NCBI RefSeq assembly: GCF_019890615.1
Contig: NZ_JAINVZ010000034.1
Span: 1 to 54,963, forward strand
Direction: 5' to 3'
Origin: Streptantibioticus parmotrematis
GTDB taxonomy: Bacteria; Actinomycetota; Actinomycetes; Streptomycetales; Streptomycetaceae
Length of the DNA: 54,963 bases
Shown here piece after piece: positions 8,615 to 16,408 of this stretch; the stretch's first letter is position 1, and every line of letters begins with the position of its first letter. Position numbers and translations under genes: made by a program. Below the pieces are notes generated by a model. That model saw only the letters and a list, made by a program, of their open reading frames with translations, was not told the origin of the DNA and did not search any database.

Positions 8615-9235
8615 CTACCGGTCGCCGCGCAGGTATCCCGTGATCATGGCGACCAGCTCCGTCTCCAGCTTCTCGACCTGGACGGGACGCGGGGTCGCCA
8701 TGAGCTTGTGGGTGTTCAACTCGATGGTTCCCACGACGAGTTCCGCGGCGACGTCGAGGTCCGGCACGTGGACGTCCGGGTGACGGGCGAGCGCGTCGCG
8801 CACCTGCCGAACCCGTGCCGTGCCGTGCCGGTCGATCGCTTCGATCAGGTCGCTGGAGACCGGCGCTTCCTCGATCATGATGCGCAGGAGTTGCGGGTCG
8901 TCGCGGTGGTGGTCGATGGCATCGCGAACCAGGGACTCCACGGCCTTCCGCAGGCTGCCGGGCGTCAGGTCCAGTGCGGCGGCGCCCGCCCAGGCGCCGC
9001 GGTCGACGTGCCGCACCAGCAGCTCGGCGAGGATGGCGTCCTTGTTCGGGAAGTACTGGTACAGCGAACCGATGGACATGTGGGCGTGCTGGGCGATCCG
9101 GTTGGTGGTGCCGGCGGCGTAGCCGTGCTCGGCGAAAACGTGAGCAGCGGCGGTGAGGATCCGTTCGCGGGTGAGTTCGGCGCGTACCTGTTGTGGCTTG
9201 CGACGTGGGGCGAGACGGCGGTCGGAGGAGGTCAT
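8615..9235 (-). CDS. TetR-family regulator
   Basis: 206 residues. It has a typical TetR helix-turn-helix (RERILTAAAHVFAEHGYAAG, then TTNRIAQHAHMSIGSLYQYF and PNKDAI) and a helical ligand domain. ATG 9235 is preceded by GAAGGAG with suitable spacing; the longer open frame upstream crosses the divergent promoter and is rejected. It is divergent from the flavoprotein fusion gene, and a perfect TGAGC/GCTCA palindrome lies between them, so it probably represses that gene and itself. Confidence 0.92.
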   Translation of the reverse strand: MTSSDRRLAPRRKPQQVRAELTRERILTAAAHVFAEHGYAAGTTNRIAQHAHMSIGSLYQYFPNKDAILAELLVRHVDRGAWAGAAALDLTPGSLRKAVESLVRDAIDHHRDDPQLLRIMIEEAPVSSDLIEAIDRHGTARVRQVRDALARHPDVHVPDLDVAAELVVGTIELNTHKLMATPRPVQVEKLETELVAMITGYLRGDR

Positions 9236-9277
9236 CCGTGCTCCTTCGGGACAGCGAAAAAGCGAGTGGTCAGGACG

Positions 9278-9291
9278 TGAGCTTTTGCTCA
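9278..9291. promoter_or_regulatory. Probable TetR operator
   Basis: TGAGCTTTTGCTCA is a perfect inverted repeat (5-bp arms, 4-bp centre) in the short gap between the tetR gene and the flavoprotein gene. Such TGAGC/GCTCA boxes are common TetR-family sites. It lies 10 nt before the first possible ATG (9302) of the flavoprotein gene. Confidence 0.65.
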
Positions 9292-9334
9292 GAATAATGT
9301 CATGAGCTGCGGAAACGAGGCAGGGCATGACACG

Positions 9335-11542
9335 GTGAGTGCGGTGCGCCGGATCTCCTCCGCGGAGGAGGTCGAAGCGATCGTCGGCCGCCCGGCTGCG
9401 ATGATCACGCGCAAGCAGATCGGCGTCCTCGACGCGGGCTGCCGCGGGGTGCTGGAACACAGCCCGATCGCGGCCTTCGGCTATCGGGACGCCGACGGCA
9501 TCGCCCGGACCACCTTCGTCGGCGGCACCCCGGGTTTCGCGCGCGTCCACTCACCGAAGCGGTTCTCCTTCTCCGTGCCGGAGCCGCACGTCTCCTCCGT
9601 ACCGGGGCCGCACGTCTCCTCCGTGCCGGAGCCGCACGTCGCGCCCGGTCCGGTCTCGCTGTTCTTCCTGCTGCCCGGTGTGGGCGAGGTACTGCGTGTC
9701 AACGGCACCGCGGTCACCCACAAGCGGGGTGAGACGGCCGTGGACGTCAACGAGGCGTACGTGCACTGCGCGCAGGCCGTCATCCGCTCCGGCCTGTGGG
9801 AACCGCCCGCCCCGCCCCGGGCGGCCGAACCCGTAGCGGGCGAAGGCCCGTTGACCGGTCCCGGCGTCGGCGACTTCCTGGCCGCCGCGCCCTTCCTGGC
9901 CCTCTCCTCCTGGGACGCCCACGGCGGCAGCGACACCAGCCCGCGCGGAGAACGGCAGACGGTGGCCCGGATCCTGGACGGCCGCACCCTGGTCCTGGCC
10001 GACCGCAAGGGCAACAAGCGCGCGGACACGCTGCACAACCTGCTCCAGGACGACCGGTTGTCCCTCGCCGCGCTCGTCCCCGGCCGCAGCGGCGTCCTGC
10101 ACGTCCACGGGCGAGCCGCGATCACCGACGACGCCGCCTTGCTGGAGACGATGGCGCTGCGCGGTGTGCCACCCCATCTCGCGCTCCTCATCGACGTGGA
10201 GTACGCCGAGGTGAGCGGCAACGACGCCGTCTCCGGTGCGCGCCTGTGGACCCCCGAAGGCCGCACCCGTCACGGCCGGGCACCCGACATGATGGCCCTG
10301 GGCGGCGCCCATCTGGCCGCCAACTCGGCCGAATCCGGGCGCGCTTCGGCATGGCTGATCAAACTCCTCACCTCCGTCCCGGGAGTGACCCGGCTGATGC
10401 GGAAGGCGATGGACCGGGCCTACGTCTCCGGTCTGCGCAAGGAAGGTTACGAGGACGTCCGGGCCCCCGTCGCCCCCCACCGCGACGACGCGCCCCGGGA
10501 GGAGGCGGAGAACCCGCTACGGCCTGTGCGTATCCGGGACATACGGCAGGAGACGCCCACCACCCGAACCCTCGTCCTCGAGGACGCGGCGGGGGAGGCC
10601 CGCCCCTTCACGTTCCGCCCCGGACAGTTCTTCACCCTGGTCGCGGACCTCGACGGCTCCCCGGTCCGGCGCGCCTACTCGGCCTCCTCGGTCCCCGGCG
10701 CGCCCTACCTGGAGCTCACCGTCAAGCACGTGGAGGGCGGTCACTTCTCCACACACGCCCACCGCGTCCTGCGTCCCGGTGACCGCCTCGCCGTACGCGG
10801 CCCCTCCGGGACCTTCCACACTCCGGCCTCCGCCCCCGGCCACCTGGTGCTCATCGCCGCCGGCAGCGGCGTCACCCCCATGATGAGCATGATCCGAACC
10901 CACCTGGCCGACCCGGAACCGCCCGTCAGGATCGACCTGCTCTACAGCAGCCGCGGTCCCGAAGACATCATCTTCGGCGAGGAGTTGACCCGTTTGGAGA
11001 AGGACCGGCCGGGCCGTCTGACGGTCACTCACGTCCTCACTTCCCGCGACGGCCGGCTCGACGCCGAAGGCATCCGTCGATGGGTGACCGGCCTTACCCC
11101 GTCCGGCAGCGCACACCACTTCGTCTGCGGTCCCGAGGCGATGATGGACACCGTCCAGGACGTCCTGCGCCGACTCGGCGTGCCGGACGAACGCACGCAC
11201 CAGGAACGCTTCAGCGGTGGCGTGACCACCTCCGCCGTCGTGGCACCCCAGGAGATGAGGATCGAGAAGAACGGCAGCCTCCTCGGGTCGGCCGTGGTCG
11301 AGCCCGGCCAGACGTTGCTCGACGCCGGTCTCGCCACGGGACTGCCGATGCCGTACTCGTGCACGGTCGGCAGCTGCGGCGAATGCATGGTGCGCCTTCG
11401 CAGCGGAGAGGTCGCGCAACCCGAGCAGACCTGTCTGACCCCGCAGCAGAGGGCCGAGGGTTACGTGCTGGCCTGCGTCGGCTGCCCGTTGTCCCGCGTG
11501 ACGCTCGACATCGGCGATCCGCCGGGCCCCGACGAACCCTGA
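9335..11542 (+). CDS. PNPOx-like / FAD-NAD(P)H reductase / [2Fe-2S] ferredoxin fusion
   Basis: About 735 residues. Two pyridoxamine-phosphate-oxidase-like flavin-binding barrels come first (about residues 20-155 and 175-295). A ferredoxin reductase module follows, with FRPGQFFTLVAD and RRAYSASS for FAD and AAGSGVTPMMSM plus VCGPEAMMD for NAD(P)H. It ends in a plant-type [2Fe-2S] domain (CTVGSCGEC, then LACVGCP). It probably passes electrons from NAD(P)H through FAD to the iron-sulfur centre for an oxidative or nitrosative stress reaction; the acceptor is unknown. GTG 9335 is chosen because ATG 9302 would sit almost on the operator; the start is uncertain. The first barrel contains an 8-residue tandem repeat (9575-9637). 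Confidence 0.85.
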   Translation: MSAVRRISSAEEVEAIVGRPAAMITRKQIGVLDAGCRGVLEHSPIAAFGYRDADGIARTTFVGGTPGFARVHSPKRFSFSVPEPHVSSVPGPHVSSVPEPHVAPGPVSLFFLLPGVGEVLRVNGTAVTHKRGETAVDVNEAYVHCAQAVIRSGLWEPPAPPRAAEPVAGEGPLTGPGVGDFLAAAPFLALSSWDAHGGSDTSPRGERQTVARILDGRTLVLADRKGNKRADTLHNLLQDDRLSLAALVPGRSGVLHVHGRAAITDDAALLETMALRGVPPHLALLIDVEYAEVSGNDAVSGARLWTPEGRTRHGRAPDMMALGGAHLAANSAESGRASAWLIKLLTSVPGVTRLMRKAMDRAYVSGLRKEGYEDVRAPVAPHRDDAPREEAENPLRPVRIRDIRQETPTTRTLVLEDAAGEARPFTFRPGQFFTLVADLDGSPVRRAYSASSVPGAPYLELTVKHVEGGHFSTHAHRVLRPGDRLAVRGPSGTFHTPASAPGHLVLIAAGSGVTPMMSMIRTHLADPEPPVRIDLLYSSRGPEDIIFGEELTRLEKDRPGRLTVTHVLTSRDGRLDAEGIRRWVTGLTPSGSAHHFVCGPEAMMDTVQDVLRRLGVPDERTHQERFSGGVTTSAVVAPQEMRIEKNGSLLGSAVVEPGQTLLDAGLATGLPMPYSCTVGSCGECMVRLRSGEVAQPEQTCLTPQQRAEGYVLACVGCPLSRVTLDIGDPPGPDEP
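9575..9637 (+). repeat. 24-bp in-frame tandem repeat
   Basis: Two full units and a partial third of 24 bp encode VPEPHVSS, VPGPHVSS and VPEPH inside the first PNPOx-like domain. Copies differ at two positions. It inserts a Pro/His-rich loop between predicted strands and looks like a recent expansion. Confidence 0.85.
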
Positions 11543-11585
11543 GGCGCAAGGGGCACCGTGGCCGGATGTCCCTTGCGCCTCAGGG
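11537..11585. terminator. Bidirectional terminator
   Basis: A perfect 16-bp stem (CCCTGAGGCGCAAGGG and its complement) with a 17-nt loop begins inside the stop region of the flavoprotein gene and lies 11 nt from the stop of the convergent monooxygenase gene. Its position fits a terminator serving both strands. Confidence 0.85.
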
Positions 11586-11595
11586 GAGTCGTGGG

Positions 11596-13119
11596 TCACA
11601 GGCCGTTGGTGGAGAAGAGGGCGAGCACGGCGGGCAGGTCGGCGGCCGGGCGGCGGGCGGCGATGTAGCCGTCGGGGCGGATGAGGACGAGTTCGTCCCC
11701 GGTGGACTGGTAGGCGTGGTGGGCGTGGCCGTCGGTGTCGATGACGGTGGCGGGCCCGGTGGCGTCCGGGTCGGTGGTCACACGGAAGGTGCGCAGGCCG
11801 CTGGGGGTCTGCGGGACGGCTGCGGTTCCGAAGGACAGCAGGGTCCAGTGGGGGCCGCGCTGGAGGTCGAACAGACGCACAGGGCGGCCGGTGTCGGCGT
11901 CGGTGCAGGGCGCGTCGGGGGCGCGACCGCCGGCGCCGGGGCCGTGGGTGAGGGCGCTGTCGTGGTAGGCGACGCGCAGGCCGGTGGTGTGCTCGTCGGT
12001 CAGACCGCGCTGCGCGGACGTCCCGTCGTTCGCACTGGTCGCGCGCATGACCTGGCCCAGGCGGGCGGTGCTGTCGTCCAGGACGGCGCGGGCGACGGGG
12101 CGGCGCTCGTGTTCGTAGGTGTCGAGCAGCGCGGGGTCGGCGCCGTCGAGGAGGGCGGCGAGTTTCCAGCCGAGGTTGTACGCGTCCTGGATGCCGGTGT
12201 TCATGCCCTGGCCGCCGGCGGGGGAGTGGATGTGGGCGGCGTCTCCGGCCAGGAGGATCCGGCCGGTGCGGTAGTGGTCGGCCAGCACCACGTTGATCCT
12301 GTAGAGGGAGAGCCATTCGGCATCCTGGATCCCGACCCCGGGCACGGCGGCGCGGGCGGCGAAGATGCGGCGGAACAACTCCAGTGACGGCGCCTCGGGC
12401 TCGGCCTCGTCGGTGGGGATGGACGCCTGGAACTGCCACAGGTCGGTGCCGGGCAGCGGGAACAGCGACAGAAGGCCGTCCTCCTTGCTGGTCCACAGGT
12501 GCTGGCAGTCCCGCGAGAGCCCGGTCACCCGCACGTCGCCCAGGTGCCAGCGCTGGTCCGTGAGCGAGACGCCGCGCAGTTCGATCCCGGCCAGTGCGCG
12601 CACGGTGCTGCGTCCGCCGTCCGCGCCGACGACGTAGCGGGCCCGCACGGTGTGGCTGCCCGTCGCGGTCTCGACGGTGGCCGTGACGGTGTCGCCGTCG
12701 TGCTGGAGGCCGGTCACCTCGCTTCCCCAGTGGATGGTTCCGCCGAGTTCGGCCAGGCGGTCGCGGAGGATCCGCTCGAACTTCGGCTGGGAGAGCCAGA
12801 CCGGCGGGTAGGGGGCCTCCGGGGTGGGTGTCCCGTCGGCGAGCTCCACGGCTTCGGAGATCACCCGGGCGTGGTCGTAGCGGCGGGTGGGGATGTTCAC
12901 CTTGCCCTGGGCGAGGACGCGGTCGACTATGCCGAGGTCGTCGGCGACCTCCAGGGTGCGGGGCTGGATGGTCTTGGCGCGCGAGGCGGTGCTCGGGGTC
13001 GCGGACCGCTCCAGGAGGCGGAAGCCGACGCCGCGCCGCGCCAGCTCGCAGGCGAGGGTCAGGCCGGTGGGGCCCGCGCCGATGATCAGGACGTCGGTGG
13101 TGGTGGCGATCGCGTTCAT
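11596..13119 (-). CDS. FAD-dependent aromatic monooxygenase
   Basis: 507 residues, the size of the class A phenol/polyketide hydroxylases. It has an N-terminal Rossmann motif GAGPTGLTLACELARRG, the middle DG motif (VVGADGGRSTVR) and the FAD ribityl-binding GDAAHIHSPAGGQGMNTG, followed by the C-terminal thioredoxin-like domain of the PgaE/MhpA type. It uses NAD(P)H and O2 to hydroxylate an aromatic or quinone-like substrate, possibly an antibiotic or phenolic toxin. It is divergent from a MarR gene, and a TACCTA/TAGGTA palindrome lies just 9 nt upstream of its start codon, so it is probably MarR-repressed and substrate-induced. Confidence 0.92.
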   Translation of the reverse strand: MNAIATTTDVLIIGAGPTGLTLACELARRGVGFRLLERSATPSTASRAKTIQPRTLEVADDLGIVDRVLAQGKVNIPTRRYDHARVISEAVELADGTPTPEAPYPPVWLSQPKFERILRDRLAELGGTIHWGSEVTGLQHDGDTVTATVETATGSHTVRARYVVGADGGRSTVRALAGIELRGVSLTDQRWHLGDVRVTGLSRDCQHLWTSKEDGLLSLFPLPGTDLWQFQASIPTDEAEPEAPSLELFRRIFAARAAVPGVGIQDAEWLSLYRINVVLADHYRTGRILLAGDAAHIHSPAGGQGMNTGIQDAYNLGWKLAALLDGADPALLDTYEHERRPVARAVLDDSTARLGQVMRATSANDGTSAQRGLTDEHTTGLRVAYHDSALTHGPGAGGRAPDAPCTDADTGRPVRLFDLQRGPHWTLLSFGTAAVPQTPSGLRTFRVTTDPDATGPATVIDTDGHAHHAYQSTGDELVLIRPDGYIAARRPAADLPAVLALFSTNGL

Positions 13120-13128
13120 GGCGTTGGT

Positions 13129-13143
13129 TACCTACCTTAGGTA
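13129..13143. promoter_or_regulatory. Probable MarR operator 1
   Basis: TACCTACCTTAGGTA has inverted TACCTA/TAGGTA arms with a 3-bp centre and lies immediately upstream of the monooxygenase start. It matches the second site 70 bp away. Confidence 0.75.
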
Positions 13144-13197
13144 TCATGTTTCTGGACGGAGGCGATCCCTGTCGGGGTCGGCTTCGAGAACGACAAT

Positions 13198-13214
13198 ATA
13201 CCTACGTTAGGTAT
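13198..13214. promoter_or_regulatory. Probable MarR operator 2
   Basis: ATACCTACGTTAGGTAT has perfect 7-bp arms around CGT and ends 4 nt before the AAGGAGG of the marR gene. With operator 1 it places a matching site next to each start in the divergent gap, consistent with repression in both directions. Confidence 0.8.
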
Positions 13215-13234
13215 CTAACAAGGAGGTGCGGCGC

Positions 13235-13720
13235 ATGGAATCGCGTAGCAACACGGCCGCGGGACTGCTGCCGACGATGCTCCAGCTGCGGACCCTGCTC
13301 AACCGGGGGCAGTTGTACGAGCTGGCCACCAAGGCCGCCGGGGTGGCGCTGGACCGGCCCGCCATGACGATCCTCGTCGTCCTCGACGCCGCCGGAGAGC
13401 CGTTGAGGGTCGGCGAGATCGCCACCCGCATGCAGGTCGTCGGCCCCCACGTCACCCGCCACCTCAACAACCTGGAGAAGCAGCGGATCATCCAGCGCGT
13501 TCCCGACCCGGACGACCAGCGGGCCCGCCTGATCGCCCTGACGCCCACGGGGCAGCGCCTCGTCGACCGCTACACCGGTGTGATCGAAGGCTGGTTCGCC
13601 GCCGCGCTGGCCGAGTGGCCCGCCCGCGACCGCACCGAACTCGCGCGCCTGCTCACTCGCCTGTCCGCCGACCTGACCACGCAACTCGACGCTGTCGCCG
13701 CCGGAGCCGGGAGCGGCTGA
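13235..13720 (+). CDS. MarR-family regulator
   Basis: 161 residues. It has the winged-helix core (LRVGEIATRMQVVGPHVTRH, LNNLEKQRIIQRVP) and the wing signature DPDDQRARLIALTPTG that identifies MarR proteins, flanked by dimerisation helices. ATG 13235 follows AAGGAGG with 9 nt spacing; the earlier GTG at 13226 abuts that site and is rejected. It is divergent from the FAD monooxygenase, with two matching palindromes between them, so it probably represses both genes until a phenolic ligand binds. Confidence 0.92.
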   Translation: MESRSNTAAGLLPTMLQLRTLLNRGQLYELATKAAGVALDRPAMTILVVLDAAGEPLRVGEIATRMQVVGPHVTRHLNNLEKQRIIQRVPDPDDQRARLIALTPTGQRLVDRYTGVIEGWFAAALAEWPARDRTELARLLTRLSADLTTQLDAVAAGAGSG

Positions 13721-13758
13721 CGCGCTCGTCTCGACAACGCCCGTGCCGTCGTCGGTGT

Positions 13759-13778
13759 TTCAGCCAATCCTGGCTGAA
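13759..13778. terminator. 8-bp hairpin after the marR gene
   Basis: TTCAGCCA and TGGCTGAA form a perfect 8-bp stem with a 4-nt loop (ATCC), 38 nt after the marR stop codon. It is probably a transcription terminator, though its low GC content compared with other terminators here leaves an operator role possible. Confidence 0.45.
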
Positions 13779-13932
13779 CGCCGCTCTCGGCGCCGCAAGG
13801 GTCCGTGCACCGCACACCTTCCTCGAACCGCTCAAGTCCGGGGTCCACGAGCCGTCTCAAAGACATGTGTTCGAAGGCCGGGGTGGGGTCGTTGTACCCG
13901 GTGAGTCCGCCCGGACCCTGGAGGAGGCAACG

Positions 13933-14105
13933 ATGACATCCGAACTCGTCCCTGCCCTCCTGCTCCTTCAGCGCTGCAATGCCCGGGCTGCGAAGCGGAG
14001 TTCACCGACGGGACGCCGCTGCACACCGCGGTGCGCACAGCGGGCTTCCGCCCGCCCACAGCCGTGGCCGCCGTCTCCAGGACGACGGCCACGGCCGCGT
14101 TGCTT
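13933..14105 (+). pseudogene. Possible frameshifted small Cys-containing protein gene
   Basis: ATG 13933 is preceded by GGAGGAGG and opens MTSELVPALLLLQ, but codon quality falls after about 13975. In the frame two bases along, high-quality codons encode LQCPGCEAEFTDGTPLHTAV and RTAGFRPPTAVAAVS. Joining the two would give a small protein with a CPGC zinc-ribbon-like motif, so an indel near 13970-13980 is suspected. The restored frame runs into the antisense of the next gene. The evidence is codon bias and the ribosome binding site only. Confidence 0.35.
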
Positions 14106-14107
14106 CC

Positions 14108-16375
14108 TCAGTCGGTGAACCTCAGCAACTGCGCCGAGGCCGGACGGGTGTCCGCCTTGCCCGGGCCCGAGTTGTTCCAGTCGCGTTGCGGTGCGGTGAC
14201 CGCCGGGCCGGAACCGAGGCTGAGGGCCAGGCCGCTGTAGCGGTTGACCAGCCGGTACGTGCCCGTGGGGACCGAGGGGCCGCCGGACGGCGCGGAGCGC
14301 ATGACCTGCTGGATCGACCACTCCTGCCGCGCGGACGGATCGGCGGCCGCGCGGGACAGTGTGGTCGGGGTGCCCCAGGCCCTGCTGCTGACGCCCAGGG
14401 CCTGGTGGGTACGGGAGTTGACGACGGTGAAGAAGCCGTCACCGGTGCTGGTGAACGTCCACTTCGCCGTCGGGCCGACGCGGTCGGCGGTCGTCAGGCC
14501 GTCGCCGGACTGGGCCAGCAGCCGTCCGTCGGACGCCGTGATGCCGTAGGAGGCGCCGCTGCGCACCGGCAGCGCCGGCCGTTCGGCCGCCGTCTTCGCG
14601 GTGATGGTGACGTCGGAGTACTCGCCGTCCCCCGTGGAGCAGTAGTACGCGCAGTAGGAGCGGAAGGTCTTGCCGAGCACCTGCGAGGCGGTCAGGGTCT
14701 TGGAGTCCAGGAACCAGCGGTACCAGGAGGCGTTGGGCAGCGAGGTGACGCTTCCCATGTCGGTCCACTGCTCGGTGGCCAGGTCCTTGGTCGCGTAGAA
14801 GTGCAGCGGCGCCTTGGTGTTGGTGTCCTGCGCGAGGCTGTTCTGCGGTGTGCCGATGTACTCGCCCAGGTACGCGTCCCACGCCACGTTGAGCACGGCC
14901 AGCTGCGACTGGGCGGGCATGGTCCCGCCGCTGGACTGGCTCTGCACGGTGCCGGGGTCGCCGGGCTGGTAGTCCTTGGCCGACGGGACGTAGCCGGTGC
15001 CGCCGCCGTCGGCGGGGATCAGGTCGCTCTCCTTGCCACCGACGCCCGGGCTGGTCCACGAACCGTCGTACCACTTGTGCCAGGAGGAGGGCGCCATCTT
15101 GCCGGAGATGGGGGCACGGGCCACGTGCTCCTCCCATATCTCCTTGTCGTCGGCCTTGTTGAGCACGCGGGTGGCGTAGAAGGCGTAGAAGTAGCCGGTG
15201 CGGTCGTCGACGAACAGCCGCTGGTCGCCGTCGCCGTAGTAGTAGGTCGACTGCGGGTACTGGCCGGTGTCGTCGCGCTGGGTGCTGTACGGCGAGGTGA
15301 TGACGTGGCCCTCGATGGTCCAGGTGTGCCCCTGGTCCTTGGAGACCGCGTAGTCGATGCCGTCGTAGTGCAGGCCGTCACCGAAGGGCTGCGGGGTGAA
15401 CTCGTTGTGCACCAGCCCGTACCAGTAGCCGGTGTCCGGGTCGACCCAGGTGCCCAGCAGGTCGCAGTAGTCGCGCTCCGCGTAACCGGAGCCGCTCGGC
15501 GCGTAGGTGCTCTCCACGCCCGTCGGGCCGTTGTTGCAGCGCCAGGTCGTGTCGTCGTTGCGGTCCTGCGGGTTGGCCGGGTTCACCGCGCTGCTGATGG
15601 GATTGAGCGTGGCGGTGTCGAAGTCGCTGCCCGAGTAGAAGCTCCACTGCCGCGAGTCGGTCTTCCCGTAGAGGGAGTGGGACTGCTGGTAGTAGAACGT
15701 GCCGTCCTTGTCGATGAACGGGTACGCCGGGGTGTCGTCGGTGTTCGAGAAGGGTACGGGCTTGCCGGCCGACAGGTCGTACCGCGCGCCGGGCGCGGTG
15801 GCCGCCGTCCAGCGCTGGCCGTCCTGGGTGGCGTCGCACGCGTCGAGCCCTACGGCCGCCCCGGCGGCGATCGAACCACCTTGCACGGCAAGGCACTTGC
15901 CGGACTCGGCGGCGAAGACGGTGCTGTCGGGCAGGTGGCTGAAGTGCTGCCCGGCGGCCCCCGTGGAGCAGGAGTCCAGCCGGACCGGTGTGCCGTCGGC
16001 GGTCGCGTCACCGGGGATGTCCAGGCACCCGCCGGTCGTCCTGACCTCACCACCGCTCGTCCACGTCCACTGCTGCGTGGCCGACCCGTCGCATCCGGCG
16101 AGGCGCACACCACCGGATCCGCCGCCGTCCAGGCACTGCGAGCCGATGGTGATCGTGCCGGAGCCGGTACTCGTGGCGTTCGCCACCGCGCCGGCCGATG
16201 GTGCGGCGGCCAGCGCGGACAACGCGAGCGCGAACGCCGCCGGGACACCTGCCCAGCGCAGGCCCGCCCTGCTCGTCGATACGCGCCTCGCGTCGGTCCG
16301 CCTCATGCCACTTCGTCCCGCGTCGACCCGCCTCATCCCACTCCACCTCGTGCCGGTCCGCCTCATGTCATGCAC
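14108..16375 (-). CDS. Secreted ricin-type/propeller-core protein, last gene of the sugar operon
   Basis: About 755 residues, paralogous to the product of 1529-3751. After a basic N-terminus and signal peptide ending SAGAVANA come ricin B-type lectin repeats (about 65-215: GGCLDIPGD, QHFSHL, GKCLAVQG). The same Asp/Trp/Tyr-rich core follows (YPFIDKDGTFYYQQ, TWVDPDTGYWYGLVHNEFTP, YYYGDGDQRLFVDD, HVARAPISGKMAP), with further lectin-like repeats at the end. It probably acts on an extracellular glycan whose products enter through the adjacent transporter; the family and bond are unknown. The start is ambiguous: GTG 16375 or ATG 16366, both overlapped by a five-codon frame at 16363-16380 that has the best-placed AGGAG. 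Confidence 0.8.
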   Translation of the reverse strand: MHDMRRTGTRWSGMRRVDAGRSGMRRTDARRVSTSRAGLRWAGVPAAFALALSALAAAPSAGAVANATSTGSGTITIGSQCLDGGGSGGVRLAGCDGSATQQWTWTSGGEVRTTGGCLDIPGDATADGTPVRLDSCSTGAAGQHFSHLPDSTVFAAESGKCLAVQGGSIAAGAAVGLDACDATQDGQRWTAATAPGARYDLSAGKPVPFSNTDDTPAYPFIDKDGTFYYQQSHSLYGKTDSRQWSFYSGSDFDTATLNPISSAVNPANPQDRNDDTTWRCNNGPTGVESTYAPSGSGYAERDYCDLLGTWVDPDTGYWYGLVHNEFTPQPFGDGLHYDGIDYAVSKDQGHTWTIEGHVITSPYSTQRDDTGQYPQSTYYYGDGDQRLFVDDRTGYFYAFYATRVLNKADDKEIWEEHVARAPISGKMAPSSWHKWYDGSWTSPGVGGKESDLIPADGGGTGYVPSAKDYQPGDPGTVQSQSSGGTMPAQSQLAVLNVAWDAYLGEYIGTPQNSLAQDTNTKAPLHFYATKDLATEQWTDMGSVTSLPNASWYRWFLDSKTLTASQVLGKTFRSYCAYYCSTGDGEYSDVTITAKTAAERPALPVRSGASYGITASDGRLLAQSGDGLTTADRVGPTAKWTFTSTGDGFFTVVNSRTHQALGVSSRAWGTPTTLSRAAADPSARQEWSIQQVMRSAPSGGPSVPTGTYRLVNRYSGLALSLGSGPAVTAPQRDWNNSGPGKADTRPASAQLLRFTD

Positions 16376-16380
16376 CTCAT
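16363..16380 (-). other. Possible five-codon leader cistron
   Basis: ATG 16380 sits 7 nt after AGGAG and encodes MRCMT followed by TGA. That TGA overlaps (ATGA) the in-frame ATG 16366 of the secreted protein gene. It may be a translational-coupling leader, or it may mark a small indel or mis-called start. Confidence 0.35.
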
Positions 16381-16408
16381 CGCGGTTCTCCTTTCCGTCG
16401 GATCGGGC

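Larger units (their letters stand above)
13721..14107. other. Intergenic region with a hairpin and a possible broken small gene
   Basis: There is no intact gene. It contains the inverted repeat at 13759-13778 and, from 13933, a small reading frame with a good ribosome binding site that appears frameshifted (see the pseudogene entry). Confidence 0.5.
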
